Source of the DNA: Psychrobacter nivimaris
GTDB taxonomy: Bacteria > Pseudomonadota > Gammaproteobacteria > Pseudomonadales > Moraxellaceae
NCBI RefSeq assembly: GCF_009812035.1
Contig: NZ_VZIZ01000007.1
Span: 124,001 to 188,000, forward strand
Direction of reading: 5' to 3'
Length of the DNA: 64,000 nucleotides
A program made the position numbers and the translations under genes. Every line of letters begins with the position of its first letter. Within the stretch, counting starts at the first letter, position 1. Of this stretch, positions 18,426-27,967 are shown piece after piece. A model generated the notes under the pieces. That model had not been told where the DNA came from. It saw only the letters and a list, made by a program, of their open reading frames with translations, and did no database searches.

Positions 18426-18556
18426 ACAAATGAGCCGAAGCTATGATGAGTTTCGATGTGCACGTTTTTAATATAGAACGACATAGGTTGCGCAATATTT
18501 ATATCGTTAGTATCATTTCAGTTTTGAAATGACTCAATTACAATTAGGAAAATATC

Positions 18557-18868
18557 ATGGCAAAATTAGAATCAAACATTGAGCTAGAAGCCGCGGCATT
18601 TCGTCGCTTACTAGCTCATTTAGATGAACGTAAAGATGTACAAAATATCGAACTGATGAACCTTGCCGACTTTTGTCGTAACTGTTTATCCAAATGGTAT
18701 AAAGCGGCTGGTGAAGAGCGTGGTATTGGCATCGACTACGAGGATGCGCGCGAGCTTGTTTATGGTATGCCTTATGCTGAGTGGAAAGAGAAATATCAAC
18801 AGAAAGCAACGCCAGAGCAGTTAGCGCGTTTTAACGAGATTGAAGCTGCTAAAAATAAAGCGAATTAA
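18557..18868 (+). CDS. DUF1244 family protein
   Basis: This 103-residue cytoplasmic protein carries the conserved DUF1244 core VQNIELMNLADFCRNCLSKWYKAA (about residues 29-54), including a CRNC cysteine pair. The ATG at 18557 is preceded by AGGAAAAT. The family is widespread in Proteobacteria as a single small domain and has no assigned function. The gene stands alone between the methyltransferase and the convergent SRPBCC gene, and its base composition is more like the normal chromosome than the HNH pair before it. Confidence 0.85.
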   Translation: MAKLESNIELEAAAFRRLLAHLDERKDVQNIELMNLADFCRNCLSKWYKAAGEERGIGIDYEDARELVYGMPYAEWKEKYQQKATPEQLARFNEIEAAKNKAN

Positions 18869-18943
18869 AACTGACAGTGATGGCTCAGATAAAATAAGCC
18901 ACCAGTAGAAAGTAATATCAAAAAACCCAACATTGCCGCTAGA

Positions 18944-19387
18944 TTAGCGGCTTTCTATGGATTTGAGGATGCTACTAAACCCTATGGTTCCTTGTTTCTG
19001 CATTTGACGGTCAAATAGGCGACCGACTAATGGCAGTGGTACAATCAATCGACCCTCAGATACCCAAGTCACGTGTGTGGTGCCATCGCCCAAGTCCTTT
19101 AAATCAATGATACCTTTATCATGCTGCATTTTTATAGGTTTAGATTTCTCGATTTGGTATTGCATATGAGTAGGACGCTCAAACGCCGTAATCCGCTCCC
19201 AGAACTTAACAGGTCCCGTTTGAATGCTACGTAAAGCCCCGACGCCATTGCGCTCTTCGTTACCTTCAGCTACTAACTTAGCAGCCCCCACCGCTTTAAA
19301 TGAGCCATAACTGGCATGGTCACTCAGTGCTTCAAATACCTCATCAATCGGTTTTTTGACAATGCGCTCTACTTTTATTTTAAACAT
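18944..19387 (-). CDS. SRPBCC (polyketide cyclase/START-like) family protein
   Basis: This is a 147-residue single-domain protein. The N-terminal pattern VERIVKKPIDEVFEALSDHASYGSFK is typical of SRPBCC ligand-binding folds, and a beta-strand-rich middle and C-terminal helix follow. These proteins bind hydrophobic ligands in a deep pocket, but the ligand here cannot be deduced. There is no signal peptide. It lies between DUF1244 (convergent) and rluF, which is transcribed in the same direction and ends about 80 bases upstream. Confidence 0.75.
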   Translation of the reverse strand: MFKIKVERIVKKPIDEVFEALSDHASYGSFKAVGAAKLVAEGNEERNGVGALRSIQTGPVKFWERITAFERPTHMQYQIEKSKPIKMQHDKGIIDLKDLGDGTTHVTWVSEGRLIVPLPLVGRLFDRQMQKQGTIGFSSILKSIESR

Positions 19388-19468
19388 AATATTATCTCGT
19401 TAAGACTAAATTTATTTAGCTTACTGCTATTTTAGAAATAAATATAGTGGCCACATTGTGAAAAATTA

Positions 19469-20473
19469 TTACCGTGAAGAGCCTCTTCCTTTTGAAGGAC
19501 GCCTGCCATTGGTAGTAGGTTTGCCATTGCCTCCGGACTTACCATTACCCCCTGATGGCTTACCACGACCAGTAGGACGTCCATCCCTACCTTTAGAACC
19601 TGCTGGTTTTCTAGCATCATCTTTGGCGTATTTGCTACGCCCCTTTGCTGCACCTGCCGATTTTGTAGATGGTTTTGACTTTGATGAAGCATCAGCACGA
19701 GGTTTTTTTCGTGGCGTATTGCGAGATTTCTTGTTTGAGTGATTGTCTTGTGAAGAAGAGTCTTCTACAGATTTAAGTAACACAGACAGCTCTTTTGGGG
19801 TTAAGTCTCGCCAGTCACCAACAGGAAGACCCTTGAGACTTACATTCATAATCCGCGTACGTTCAAGCTTGACGACTTCGTAGCCAAAGTGCTCACACAT
19901 ACGGCGAATTTGACGGTTTAGACCTTGAACGAGCGTGATGTTAAATACATTAGGCGCCACTTTAGTCACTGGGCATTTTTTGGTCATCTTGCCAAGCATC
20001 GGCACACCGCCCGCCAGACCTTCGATAACACTATCCGTTAACGGCTTATTTACTGTAACTAGATACTCTTTCTCATGATTATTGCCAGCACGTAATACCT
20101 TATTGACCAAATCACCATTGTTAGTCAAAAAGATCAAACCTTGAGAATCTTTGTCCAAACGGCCAATCGGAAAAATACGCAAACTATGTCGCACAAAATC
20201 GACAATATTATTTTTCTCAGAGCTTTCCGTGGTGCTCACAATGCCCACTGGCTTATTTAATGCAATAAAAATAAAATCATCAGGCTCTCTTGGCTCAATA
20301 GGCTGCCCGTTGACTTTTACTGCATCACCAGCGACCACCTGATCACCTACCGACGCACGTTTGCCATTGATATATACATTACCTTGTTCAATAAAGCGGT
20401 CAGCGTCTCGCCTAGAGCAAATACCACTTTCGCTGATGTATTTATTTAAACGAGTCGAGGAAGCGTTGAACAT
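19469..20473 (-). CDS. rluF: 23S rRNA pseudouridine synthase RluF with long basic C-terminal tail
   Basis: This 334-residue RNA-modifying enzyme has an N-terminal S4 RNA-binding domain (about 8-55, [20 protein letters not shown]). A RluB/E/F-type catalytic domain follows, with the nucleophile Asp107 in [10 protein letters not shown] and a later [15 protein letters not shown] stretch. RluF makes pseudouridine at position 2604 of 23S rRNA. The core ends near residue 240. About 90 further residues are Lys/Arg/Gly/Ser/Pro-rich low complexity, with repeats of the GGNGK kind, probably a disordered RNA-binding extension. The opposite strand of this tail also gives a long open frame, which is a compositional artefact. 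Confidence 0.87.
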   Translation of the reverse strand: MFNASSTRLNKYISESGICSRRDADRFIEQGNVYINGKRASVGDQVVAGDAVKVNGQPIEPREPDDFIFIALNKPVGIVSTTESSEKNNIVDFVRHSLRIFPIGRLDKDSQGLIFLTNNGDLVNKVLRAGNNHEKEYLVTVNKPLTDSVIEGLAGGVPMLGKMTKKCPVTKVAPNVFNITLVQGLNRQIRRMCEHFGYEVVKLERTRIMNVSLKGLPVGDWRDLTPKELSVLLKSVEDSSSQDNHSNKKSRNTPRKKPRADASSKSKPSTKSAGAAKGRSKYAKDDARKPAGSKGRDGRPTGRGKPSGGNGKSGGNGKPTTNGRRPSKGRGSSR

Positions 20474-20674
20474 AAAGCACCGTTTTACCTGATATGAAGC
20501 TTTTTTTGCTAAGAAAAAAGCCTAAATTGAATGGATCAACAATAACGAAATAGCTCACATTATATATGAAATCGACTGACCCTTTGAGGGGAGATGGGTA
20601 AAAACCTAGAAATGTATCGCGTCATGTAATTTTGGATGATGTCGAAAGAACTGGTTTATGAGGTTAGAAATTTA

Positions 20675-20713
20675 AAAAGCCTCACCATTCATCATACGAG
20701 CAGTGAGGCTTTT
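20675..20713 (-). terminator. Hairpin terminator for the acidic unknown gene
   Basis: AAGCCTCAC...GTGAGGCTT forms a stem with T-rich sequence on either side. It lies about 75 bases beyond the stop of the gene at 20786-21490 (minus strand) and upstream of the rluF start, separating the two units. Confidence 0.75.
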
Positions 20714-20785
20714 TTCTAGTTTTTCAGCTATATAATTTTTCAAATCTGTTCTTTTGCTGATTACTCTACTAACTTATCTTCCACA

Positions 20786-21490
20786 CTACTCAGCATCATC
20801 TAACAGTTTGTTAAGCTCGTCCACCATTGGATCGTCAATGATGCTACCTTCTACATAGCTGATTATCTCATCCACAGTCGTCAGATCCATTTCACGAATA
20901 CCTAAACTGGCTAGTTGCGAATTAATAGATTCTAAGCTGTCGTTATCTTCAGCGTCATCTAATAAATCCTCTTCAAATCTACCTCTGACAAACCAGTACA
21001 TTTTTTCTAGTACGGTTTCTTTTTTGGTCAAAGTAGAATAACCATCGCCATAAATGAACAGGTTGAAATGATAAGGTATCTCTACATCATTGATGAAAAA
21101 TGTACGTTGGCACTCTAATGTATAGGCTTGAATCTCTTCACTCTCAGCGCTTTCATCACTTTTGTTATCTTCATCATATTCAATCGCCTCTTCTATCAAC
21201 TCACCTAATATCTGATATTCGCCGACTTTGATTTTATGATTATAAATGATAGCAGAGTCTGCGATTGCATCAAAAATAATGGCACTGACATCTAAGGTAT
21301 GGTTGTCGATATCATAGAATGCTTTTAACGCTGGCAAAAACTCGGTCAGCTCTTCTTCTGGCACTTGAATGAGAAACTGCTGCTCGTATATTTTAATCAT
21401 ATCTTCAGGAGCATAGGTATTAGCAGTATTGGTCTCGTTTCTACCTGTTGGCTGCAAAGGTAAAAAATTATACGGGTTATGTTTGGTCAT
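20786..21490 (-). CDS. Acidic hypothetical protein
   Basis: This 234-residue protein is not recognised. It is strongly acidic, with clusters such as EYDEDNKSDESAESEE (around 109-124) and EEDLLDDAEDNDSLE (around 173-187). It has no signal peptide and no membrane segment. The middle (TLECQRTFFINDVEIPYHFNLFIYGDGYSTL) looks like a folded beta-rich domain between acidic linkers. It has its own terminator downstream. Coding is supported by length, a sensible start and no competing frame. No function is proposed. Confidence 0.65.
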   Translation of the reverse strand: MTKHNPYNFLPLQPTGRNETNTANTYAPEDMIKIYEQQFLIQVPEEELTEFLPALKAFYDIDNHTLDVSAIIFDAIADSAIIYNHKIKVGEYQILGELIEEAIEYDEDNKSDESAESEEIQAYTLECQRTFFINDVEIPYHFNLFIYGDGYSTLTKKETVLEKMYWFVRGRFEEDLLDDAEDNDSLESINSQLASLGIREMDLTTVDEIISYVEGSIIDDPMVDELNKLLDDAE

Positions 21491-21773
21491 TCAGAACTGC
21501 CTTTTTGCTTAAGTTGAATTTATTAAATGTCTGTGCTGCTCAATCTCTAAGAGCCTTTAAACGTGCTACTATTTTTCAGTACCCTAAGACTTTAGGATTT
21601 ATGGGCGTATTGTCTCTTATTCAGGCAATTTTAGATAGACAGTTGTAAATATACAAGTTCAATCACTCTGGTTTAGACAGGCAGTCAGAATAATACAGAC
21701 TAAAAAGACGATACTAGCCAGCAGCGGCTCAATATCTTCTTCTCTTTTCTCCAGAGCTATTACATACTAATTA

Positions 21774-22913
21774 TTAATTCACTTGCTGCCATCCTGACGT
21801 TGCGTGATGTTCATCTTGATGCGCAAATAAAAGGTGAGCTTTGGCTTCATGCAAACTCAGCACAGGGGTCACACAGACATCCGTTGCTGCAAATACACGT
21901 TGCCAATGCTTAAGCGTTTGACTGGCGAATTTTTCCGCGATTGTGTTGGTCGCCGCTTCACTCTCAGGTCTATTGGGCATGATACCAAGCTGCCAGTGTG
22001 TTTCTTTAAGCGACGGCAGCTCCAGTACCTCACATAGCCCTTGCCAAAATTTCAGCTCCAAGGAACCAACCGCCATATAGCGCTGGTCAGCGGTTTGGTA
22101 TAGTCGGTAACATGGTAAGGCACCACCCAAAAAGTCATGCTGCGGCAGTAGAGTGTCGTTTAAGCCATCTCCTGAAAGGCTATTAATCAGTTTGCCTGTG
22201 ACCTTTGGCATGACCATATGATTGTACAAACTGTGCGTCATGCTAATAGCAATGTGTCGTCCTCTGCCAGTACGCTGGGCGGCAAATACGGCAGCCAACA
22301 GTGCTATCACTGCTGTGTCACTACCACCTGCCAAATCCGCAAACTGGATATTGGGCATGGCCTGCTCACCCTGCGCTGTTTTTAACTGATCCAGCACACC
22401 GCTCATGGCCATAAAGTTGATATCATGACCTGCCTTATTGGACCAGTCATGATTCACTTGAGAGCTATTTTTTGAGTCAGCATCTTCTAAATAGATACCT
22501 TCTTTCGCGTAATTGCCTGCTAAGCCATAACCAGTAATAGATACCATTACTAGCTTTGGGTTGATGGTATGCAAGGTCTTAGCATCTAGTCCCATTTCTG
22601 CCAAAATACCTGGGCGAAAGCTATCTAGCATCACATCAGCTTCTTTAAGATGTGCTTTTATAGCTCCAATCGCTTTAGCGTCATGAAAGTCATATTTTTC
22701 GGTAGTCTTACCGTGGTTCAGAGCTGCGAAGAGCTCACCAAATACCCGAGCAGGATCGCCTTGTTTGGGCTCGATTTTAAGAACGTCCGCGCCTAAGTCC
22801 GCAAGCAGGCGCGTGGCAAAAGGCCCAGGTAGATTACGAGTCAGATCGATCACTCGTAACCCTTGTAGACAGTCCTTCATTTGATCAGGATTTGATACAT
22901 ATCTATCAGTCAT
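21774..22913 (-). CDS. CaiB/BaiF family protein, alpha-methylacyl-CoA racemase-like
   Basis: This 379-residue enzyme belongs to the family III CoA-transferase fold. The N-terminal LRVIDLTRNLPGPFATRLLADLGADVLKIE is diagnostic for the family. Two features point to alpha-methylacyl-CoA racemase rather than CoA transferase: GHDINF with His163, and FADLAGG with Asp193, matching the His/Asp pair of AMACR. It overlaps the 3' end of the FadB/J-like gene by 8 bases and is the last gene of the operon. A racemase here would convert 2R- to 2S-methylacyl-CoA so that the acyl-CoA dehydrogenase of the same operon can act. CoA transfer remains possible. Confidence 0.75.
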   Translation of the reverse strand: MTDRYVSNPDQMKDCLQGLRVIDLTRNLPGPFATRLLADLGADVLKIEPKQGDPARVFGELFAALNHGKTTEKYDFHDAKAIGAIKAHLKEADVMLDSFRPGILAEMGLDAKTLHTINPKLVMVSITGYGLAGNYAKEGIYLEDADSKNSSQVNHDWSNKAGHDINFMAMSGVLDQLKTAQGEQAMPNIQFADLAGGSDTAVIALLAAVFAAQRTGRGRHIAISMTHSLYNHMVMPKVTGKLINSLSGDGLNDTLLPQHDFLGGALPCYRLYQTADQRYMAVGSLELKFWQGLCEVLELPSLKETHWQLGIMPNRPESEAATNTIAEKFASQTLKHWQRVFAATDVCVTPVLSLHEAKAHLLFAHQDEHHATSGWQQVN

Positions 22914-25095
22914 CAGAGAACGCCTCGCCTTTGACTGCCATGTCTAGCAAGATTTGAGCTGGCTCAAAACGTTCACCATATTTCGCAGCCAGCTCACGAC
23001 TCCGCTCAACAAACGCACTAACACCCATTGCATTGATAAACTGTAGCGTACCACCATGCTGCGGTGCGAACCCCCAACCAAAGATAGACCCTATATTGGT
23101 ATCAGCTACTGAGCGCACAACATTTTCCTCATAGCATTTAGCAGATTCATTGGCTTGAATAAACATCAGGCGATCAACCAAATCTTGCTGCGACGGTTGC
23201 TCTGATTTTGGCGGATATAAATTTATCAGATCAGGCCATAGATGCTTATCACCCTCTATTGGATAGTCATAGAACCCTTTGCCATTTTTCTTACCTTCGC
23301 GCCCATGCTCATTGACCAGTGTTTTTAGTATGTCATAAGAAGGACGCACTACGATTGGCTTACCTTCGGCTACCATATCCGCTTGCTGCTGTTCGCTGAC
23401 ATGCAATGCGAGGCTTAATGACACTTCATCTTGTAATGCTAGCGGCGGCATTGGCATACCTGTTTTCAGTCCGGCAACTTCAATGCTACGCGGATGCACA
23501 CCCTCTCCTAGCATCGCAATGCCCTCTGACACATAGGTACCAAATACCCGCGAGGTATAGAAGCCATGACTGTCATTGACGACGATAGGCGTTTTACCTA
23601 TTTGCACAACATAATCGAAAGCTTGGGCCAACGTTGCATCGTCGGTTTTCTCGCCCATGATAATCTCAACCAGCGGCATCTTGTCTACTGGCGAGAAAAA
23701 GTGCAGACCGATAAATTGGTTTGGACGAGTGCTGGCTTTTGCCAGTCCTGTGATCGGTAGCGTTGAGGTGTTAGAAGCATAGACGGCCGTGTTTGAAATC
23801 ACTGCCTCACTTTGCTGGGTACACTTGGCTTTGATTTCTCGGTTTTCAAACACTGCTTCGATAATAAGATCACAATCTGCCAAATCATCGTAAGAAACGG
23901 TTGGCATAATGCGTTCTAAGAGAGCTTGTTTTTTCTCTTCGGTAGCACGCTTTCTGCTAATGGCTTTATCCAAAATATCAGCAGAGTACGCTTGACCTTT
24001 TTCAGCATTGGCAATCTCTGTGTCCAATAAAACGACGTCTATCCCTGCTTTGGCAGTGACATAAGCAATGCCTGCACCCATCATACCAGCACCCAAAATA
24101 CCGACTTTTTTGGTGGTTGTGCGTTCAAACCCTTGAGGACGAGACTGACCTTTTTTGATGCTATTCAGCTGCGTCCATAAGGTGTTGATCATGTTTCTAG
24201 ATTCAGTGGACAGTACGCAAGCGGCAAAATAACGCGACTCAATTTCAAGCCCAGTATCAATGTCTACTAAGCACCCTTCAAACACACAAGACATGATATG
24301 AGTAATCGCTGGGTAGTTGCCATGTGACTTTTGATTGGCCATGGCTGGGGCGATAGAGAATATAGGAACCACCTTTGGATGCTTACTATCGCCGCCAGGA
24401 ATTTTAAAGCCTTTCTTATCCCATGGCTGCTGCGCACTTGGATTATTTTGAATCCAGTCTTTTGCTTGCTTCAGCATATCTGCTTGATCAGTAGCTATTG
24501 CATCAATAAGTCCAATGTCTTTTGCCGCTGCTAGTCTTAATTTTTTGCCTTGCGTCATGAGCTCCAATGCCGTCTGAATACCGACCAACCTCGGTAAGCG
24601 CTGAGTACCACCGCCGCCAGGTAGCAAACCCAATTTCACCTCAGGCAAACCTAGCTTGGTCTTAGGCGTGTCAATGGCAATACGATAATGACAGGCAAGT
24701 GCCAACTCTAAACCACCGCCTAATGCGGTTCCTGTCATAGCAGCGACGACAGGTTTGCCTGAGGTCTCAAGCTTACGCAAACTACCTTTTAATTCTTCAG
24801 TCAGTGCAAATGCTTGCTCGGCTGTCTTTATCTGGTTCAATTGATCAATATCTGCACCAACCACAAAGGTGTCTTTGGTCGATGTGAGAATCAAGCCTGT
24901 GGCTGTGCCATCCTTGATAAAACTATCAACTATCGTGGCGAACGACTCTGTAAAACCGCCACCGATGACATTCATTTTGCGTTTGCTTTGGTCAATCGTG
25001 ACAGTGACGATACCATCCTCATCACGCTGAGCTGAGAAGTTTTCTAGTGCATTAATGGCTGTCACGCTATCTGCTGTCTGGTTATTTGTCATCAT
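22906..25095 (-). CDS. Bifunctional enoyl-CoA hydratase/3-hydroxyacyl-CoA dehydrogenase, FadJ/FadB type
   Basis: This is a 729-residue cytoplasmic beta-oxidation multienzyme. The N-terminal crotonase domain (about 15-200) carries ALGGGLELALACHYRIA and the LPGGGGTQRLPRLVG oxyanion/catalytic region. The NAD-binding domain starts near 330 (KVGILGAGMMGAGIAYV) and the 3-hydroxyacyl-CoA dehydrogenase C-terminal domains follow (NDSHGFYTSRVF; GKKNGKGFYDYP). It hydrates 2-enoyl-CoA and oxidises the 3-hydroxy product. The operon also holds a thiolase 70 bases upstream on the minus strand and an AMACR-like gene overlapping downstream. Length is close to FadB/FadJ. Confidence 0.88.
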   Translation of the reverse strand: MMTNNQTADSVTAINALENFSAQRDEDGIVTVTIDQSKRKMNVIGGGFTESFATIVDSFIKDGTATGLILTSTKDTFVVGADIDQLNQIKTAEQAFALTEELKGSLRKLETSGKPVVAAMTGTALGGGLELALACHYRIAIDTPKTKLGLPEVKLGLLPGGGGTQRLPRLVGIQTALELMTQGKKLRLAAAKDIGLIDAIATDQADMLKQAKDWIQNNPSAQQPWDKKGFKIPGGDSKHPKVVPIFSIAPAMANQKSHGNYPAITHIMSCVFEGCLVDIDTGLEIESRYFAACVLSTESRNMINTLWTQLNSIKKGQSRPQGFERTTTKKVGILGAGMMGAGIAYVTAKAGIDVVLLDTEIANAEKGQAYSADILDKAISRKRATEEKKQALLERIMPTVSYDDLADCDLIIEAVFENREIKAKCTQQSEAVISNTAVYASNTSTLPITGLAKASTRPNQFIGLHFFSPVDKMPLVEIIMGEKTDDATLAQAFDYVVQIGKTPIVVNDSHGFYTSRVFGTYVSEGIAMLGEGVHPRSIEVAGLKTGMPMPPLALQDEVSLSLALHVSEQQQADMVAEGKPIVVRPSYDILKTLVNEHGREGKKNGKGFYDYPIEGDKHLWPDLINLYPPKSEQPSQQDLVDRLMFIQANESAKCYEENVVRSVADTNIGSIFGWGFAPQHGGTLQFINAMGVSAFVERSRELAAKYGERFEPAQILLDMAVKGEAFSDD

Positions 25096-25166
25096 TTTTA
25101 TCCCTTAAATGATTCTTTATCTATTATTTCTTAATCTAATTGTGCTTTAGTCTATTTTAGAAAAAG

Positions 25167-26375
25167 TTAAACGCGCTCGATAATGGTGGCAATACCCATG
25201 CCACCGCCCACACATAGCGTAATCATAGCGGTCTGTAGATCGCGGCGTTCTAACTCATCAAGGACGGTCGTCATTAGCATCGCTCCTGTTGCTCCAAGCG
25301 GATGACCCATGGAGATTGCACCACCATTTACATTGACGATATCAAGCGAGATGTCAAAATCATCAGCGGTATTCATCGGGACAGCAGCGAATGCCTCGTT
25401 GATTTCCCAAAGGTCTATATCAGAAGCTTGCATGCCCGCTTTATCGAGGGCTTTTTGGCAAGCTGGCGTTGGGCCTGTGAGCATAATGGCAGGCTCTGAG
25501 CCAATGACTGAGGCCATCGTGATTTTGGCACGTGGTTTTAACCCTGCTTTTTGACCAGCCGCCGCACTACCGACCAAACATATGGCAGCCCCATCAACGA
25601 TGCCCGAAGAGTTGCCTGCATGATGCACATGATTGACGGTTTCAATCGTAGTGTATCTGTCCAAAATAACGCTATCAAAGCCCATTTTGCCCGGCATAAT
25701 AAAAGAAGGTTTTAGACCCGCTAAGGTTTCGACATTGGTATTAGGACGGATGGTTTCATCTTTATCCAACAGCATCATGCCATTGATATCGGTGACAGGG
25801 ACGACAGATTTGTCGTAGTAGCCATTCTCCCAAGCCTTTGCAGCGCGGCGATGCGACTCGGTGGCAAAGGCATCGACATCACTACGACTAAAGCCTTTGA
25901 GCGTTGCGATGGTATCCGCACCTACTCCTTGCGGTACGAAATGCGTCGCTTCATTGACTCGCGGATCCATGTACCAAGCACCGCCATCTGAGCCCATCGG
26001 TACGCGGCTCATAGACTCAACGCCGCCTGCCACCACCATGTCTTCCATACCTGACATGATTTTGGCAGCAGCTAAATTAATGGACTCTAGACCAGAGGCA
26101 CAGAAGCGAGACAGAGTAAGACCTGCCACACTTTGTGCCCAGCCAGCATCAATAACAGCAATGCGGGCAATATCAGAGCCTTGCTCACCCACTGGCGTCA
26201 CACAGCCAAGTACGACATCATCGACCAAACTGGTATCCAAGTTGTGGCGCTGTTGCATCTCTTTTAGTAAAGTTCGCGTCAGCCAAATCGGTGATGCCTG
26301 ATACAACGAACCATCCTTTTTCCCTTTACCCCGTGGCGTACGGATAGCGTCATAAATGTAAGCAGTCTCAGTCAT
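25167..26375 (-). CDS. Acetyl-CoA C-acyltransferase (thiolase)
   Basis: This 402-residue thiolase cleaves 3-oxoacyl-CoA with CoA. All catalytic residues are seen: Cys92 ([11 protein letters not shown]), the NEAF loop (WEINEAFA), His358 ([12 protein letters not shown]) and Cys388 (LCVGGGMG). Family length is normal. It follows the acyl-CoA dehydrogenase gene by about 60 bases and precedes the FadJ/B-like gene by about 70, so all are one operon on the minus strand. A degradative FadA-type role fits better than a biosynthetic one in this context. Confidence 0.88.
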   Translation of the reverse strand: MTETAYIYDAIRTPRGKGKKDGSLYQASPIWLTRTLLKEMQQRHNLDTSLVDDVVLGCVTPVGEQGSDIARIAVIDAGWAQSVAGLTLSRFCASGLESINLAAAKIMSGMEDMVVAGGVESMSRVPMGSDGGAWYMDPRVNEATHFVPQGVGADTIATLKGFSRSDVDAFATESHRRAAKAWENGYYDKSVVPVTDINGMMLLDKDETIRPNTNVETLAGLKPSFIMPGKMGFDSVILDRYTTIETVNHVHHAGNSSGIVDGAAICLVGSAAAGQKAGLKPRAKITMASVIGSEPAIMLTGPTPACQKALDKAGMQASDIDLWEINEAFAAVPMNTADDFDISLDIVNVNGGAISMGHPLGATGAMLMTTVLDELERRDLQTAMITLCVGGGMGIATIIERV

Positions 26376-26437
26376 AAAAAATCCTTTTTTTATTTTTTAA
26401 ATAAACAACAATTATCGTAGTCTTATAATATAAGCGT

Positions 26438-27589
26438 CTACATAAAGCGTGAAGCCAGCTCTTTCATAATTTCATTGGTGCCGCCATAGATTTTTTGCAC
26501 GCGCGCATCAGCATATAAACGTGCGATAGGATACTCTGTCATATAACCATAGCCACCAAACAGCTGCACGCATTCGTCGATAACTTCACACTGTTTTTCG
26601 GTGACCCAATATTTGATCAATGAGGCATGCGGTACAGACAGTTTGCCATCTAACATCGCATCTACTGCCGCATCACACATGGTGCTAGCAGCAAGATAAT
26701 CGGCATAGCATTCCGCCATCTTAAAGCGGGTATTTTGAAACTTCCAAATAGGTTTGCCAAAGGCTTCGCGCCCTTTTACGTAATCTAAGGTTAAATTGAT
26801 TGCCAGCTTCATCGAGCCAACCCCTGATAGCGCAATGATTAAACGCTCACGTGGCAACTCCTGCATCATTTGGATAAAGCCCATACCTTCTACCGTACCC
26901 AACAGGTTGGTTTGTGGCACACGTACATTGCTAAAGAACAACTCTGAGGTATCCTGCGACGTCAAACCAATCTTGTCGAGATTGCGTCCACGCTCAAACC
27001 CTTCTACTTTGTCCGTTTCTACGATGATAAGTGAGACGCCTTGTGCGCCTTTTTCACGGTCTGTTTTGCATGCTAATAGGATAAGATTGGCATGCTGACC
27101 ATTAGTGATAAAAGTCTTAGAACCATTGATAATGTAGTCATCACCATCTTTTACCGCATAGGTTTTGATGTTTTGTAAGTCAGAGCCAGTACCAGGCTCG
27201 GTCATGGCGATAGCGCCGATATATTCACCCGTTGCCATTTTGGGTAGCCACGCTTGTTTTTGCTCTTCAGTACCGTGGCCTAAAATATAAGGCGCGACAA
27301 TGCCTGAGTGCACCATACCGCCAAATCCCGATTGATTGGCCTCAGTCTGTGCGTAGATAAGTGCCGCTTCATGGCCAAAATCCCCGCCACCGCCGCCATA
27401 CTCAGCTGGTATCGCCGCACACAGAAACCCCATCTCGCCTGCCTCTTCCCAAGCAGCGCGATCAATCATGCCATTTTTGCGCCACTGCTCATCTTTAGGA
27501 TCCCAAGATTGAAACATTTTTAAGGCGCTGTCGTACACCATCTGATGCTCTTCGGTCATCCAGTTTGGGGTAAGTTTTTCGATACTCAT
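26438..27589 (-). CDS. Acyl-CoA dehydrogenase, long-chain (ACADL) type
   Basis: This FAD enzyme of about 383 residues makes the first beta-oxidation double bond. FAD/substrate motifs are AIAMTEPGTGSD and IINGSKTFITNG. The C-terminal IYGGTNEIMKELASRF has Gly where medium-chain enzymes carry the catalytic Glu. Together with ELPRERL earlier, this matches long-chain/ACADL-type enzymes, in which the base is in that earlier segment. ACADL-type enzymes accept branched acyl chains, which agrees with the AMACR-like gene in the operon. The open frame extends upstream to 27676, but the ATG at 27589 has AAGGA eight bases before it and gives the normal N-terminus. The upstream extension runs through a dispersed repeat. 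Confidence 0.87.
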   Translation of the reverse strand: MSIEKLTPNWMTEEHQMVYDSALKMFQSWDPKDEQWRKNGMIDRAAWEEAGEMGFLCAAIPAEYGGGGGDFGHEAALIYAQTEANQSGFGGMVHSGIVAPYILGHGTEEQKQAWLPKMATGEYIGAIAMTEPGTGSDLQNIKTYAVKDGDDYIINGSKTFITNGQHANLILLACKTDREKGAQGVSLIIVETDKVEGFERGRNLDKIGLTSQDTSELFFSNVRVPQTNLLGTVEGMGFIQMMQELPRERLIIALSGVGSMKLAINLTLDYVKGREAFGKPIWKFQNTRFKMAECYADYLAASTMCDAAVDAMLDGKLSVPHASLIKYWVTEKQCEVIDECVQLFGGYGYMTEYPIARLYADARVQKIYGGTNEIMKELASRFM

Positions 27590-27620
27590 GATGTCTATCC
27601 TTGACAAGGTGGAGTGAATA

Positions 27621-27736
27621 ACAACTATATAGTCAAGTCTATATAAATCCGCTACATCGTCATCCTCGCTAAGCATACTAATATATAACTTACACTCGGT
27701 TTCCTTGTATCGAAATTATATTGAACTGACTATATC
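27621..27736. repeat. Dispersed repeat, copy A (intact)
   Basis: This AT-rich element of about 115 bases begins near ACTATATAGTCAAG and ends near TTGAACTGACTATAT, so its ends form a short imperfect inverted repeat (TATAGTCA/TGACTATA). A second copy with the same order of landmarks (TATATAGTCA, CTCGCTTAG/CTCGCTAAG, CACTCGG-TTCC, AAATTATA-TGAAC-GACTA) lies at 40459-40740, where it is interrupted by a MITE. It sits immediately upstream of the acyl-CoA dehydrogenase start, probably within its 5' leader or promoter. Confidence 0.7.
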
Positions 27737-27755
27737 TAAGCCATTTTGTAAATTA

Positions 27756-27772
27756 TGGTAATTTATATTACC
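27756..27772. promoter_or_regulatory. Operator-like box 1, GGTAAT-TTAT-ATTACC
   Basis: Perfect 6-base arms flank a TTAT centre in the divergent spacer between the acyl-CoA dehydrogenase operon and the TetR gene. A near-identical box lies 109 bases away at 27865. They are probable binding sites of the divergent TetR protein. Confidence 0.55.
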
Positions 27773-27864
27773 GTTATAGATATACTATAAATGCTTTGTA
27801 TTTATTAATATATGAGTCTTATACTAGGCTACGAAAAACCACTTCGCAATCAATTAAATAAAAA

Positions 27865-27881
27865 TGGTAATTTATATTACT
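27865..27881. promoter_or_regulatory. Operator-like box 2, GGTAATTTATATTAC(T)
   Basis: This repeats box 1 over TGGTAATTTATATTAC and differs only at the last base of the right arm. It lies about 90 bases before the TetR start, so it could mediate autoregulation. Confidence 0.55.
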
Positions 27882-27967
27882 TATTGATTTAATCACTTTA
27901 AATTATTGAGAAAATCATTTAACTGATAGGACGTATCAAATAGTCAATACTTTAAGAAGCGATAAAT

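Noticed and set aside
16368..18556. Integrated island with duplicated tRNA end
   Set aside because: No second copy of the tRNA-Gly 3' end and no integrase gene were found, so island borders cannot be claimed.
19458..19742. Plus-strand Pro/Leu/Gly-rich open frame
   Set aside because: It mirrors the low-complexity basic tail of RluF on the other strand, so the composition creates it.
27590..27676. N-terminal extension of the acyl-CoA dehydrogenase
   Set aside because: It runs through the dispersed repeat and precedes the family N-terminus; a good ribosome-binding site supports the ATG at 27589.
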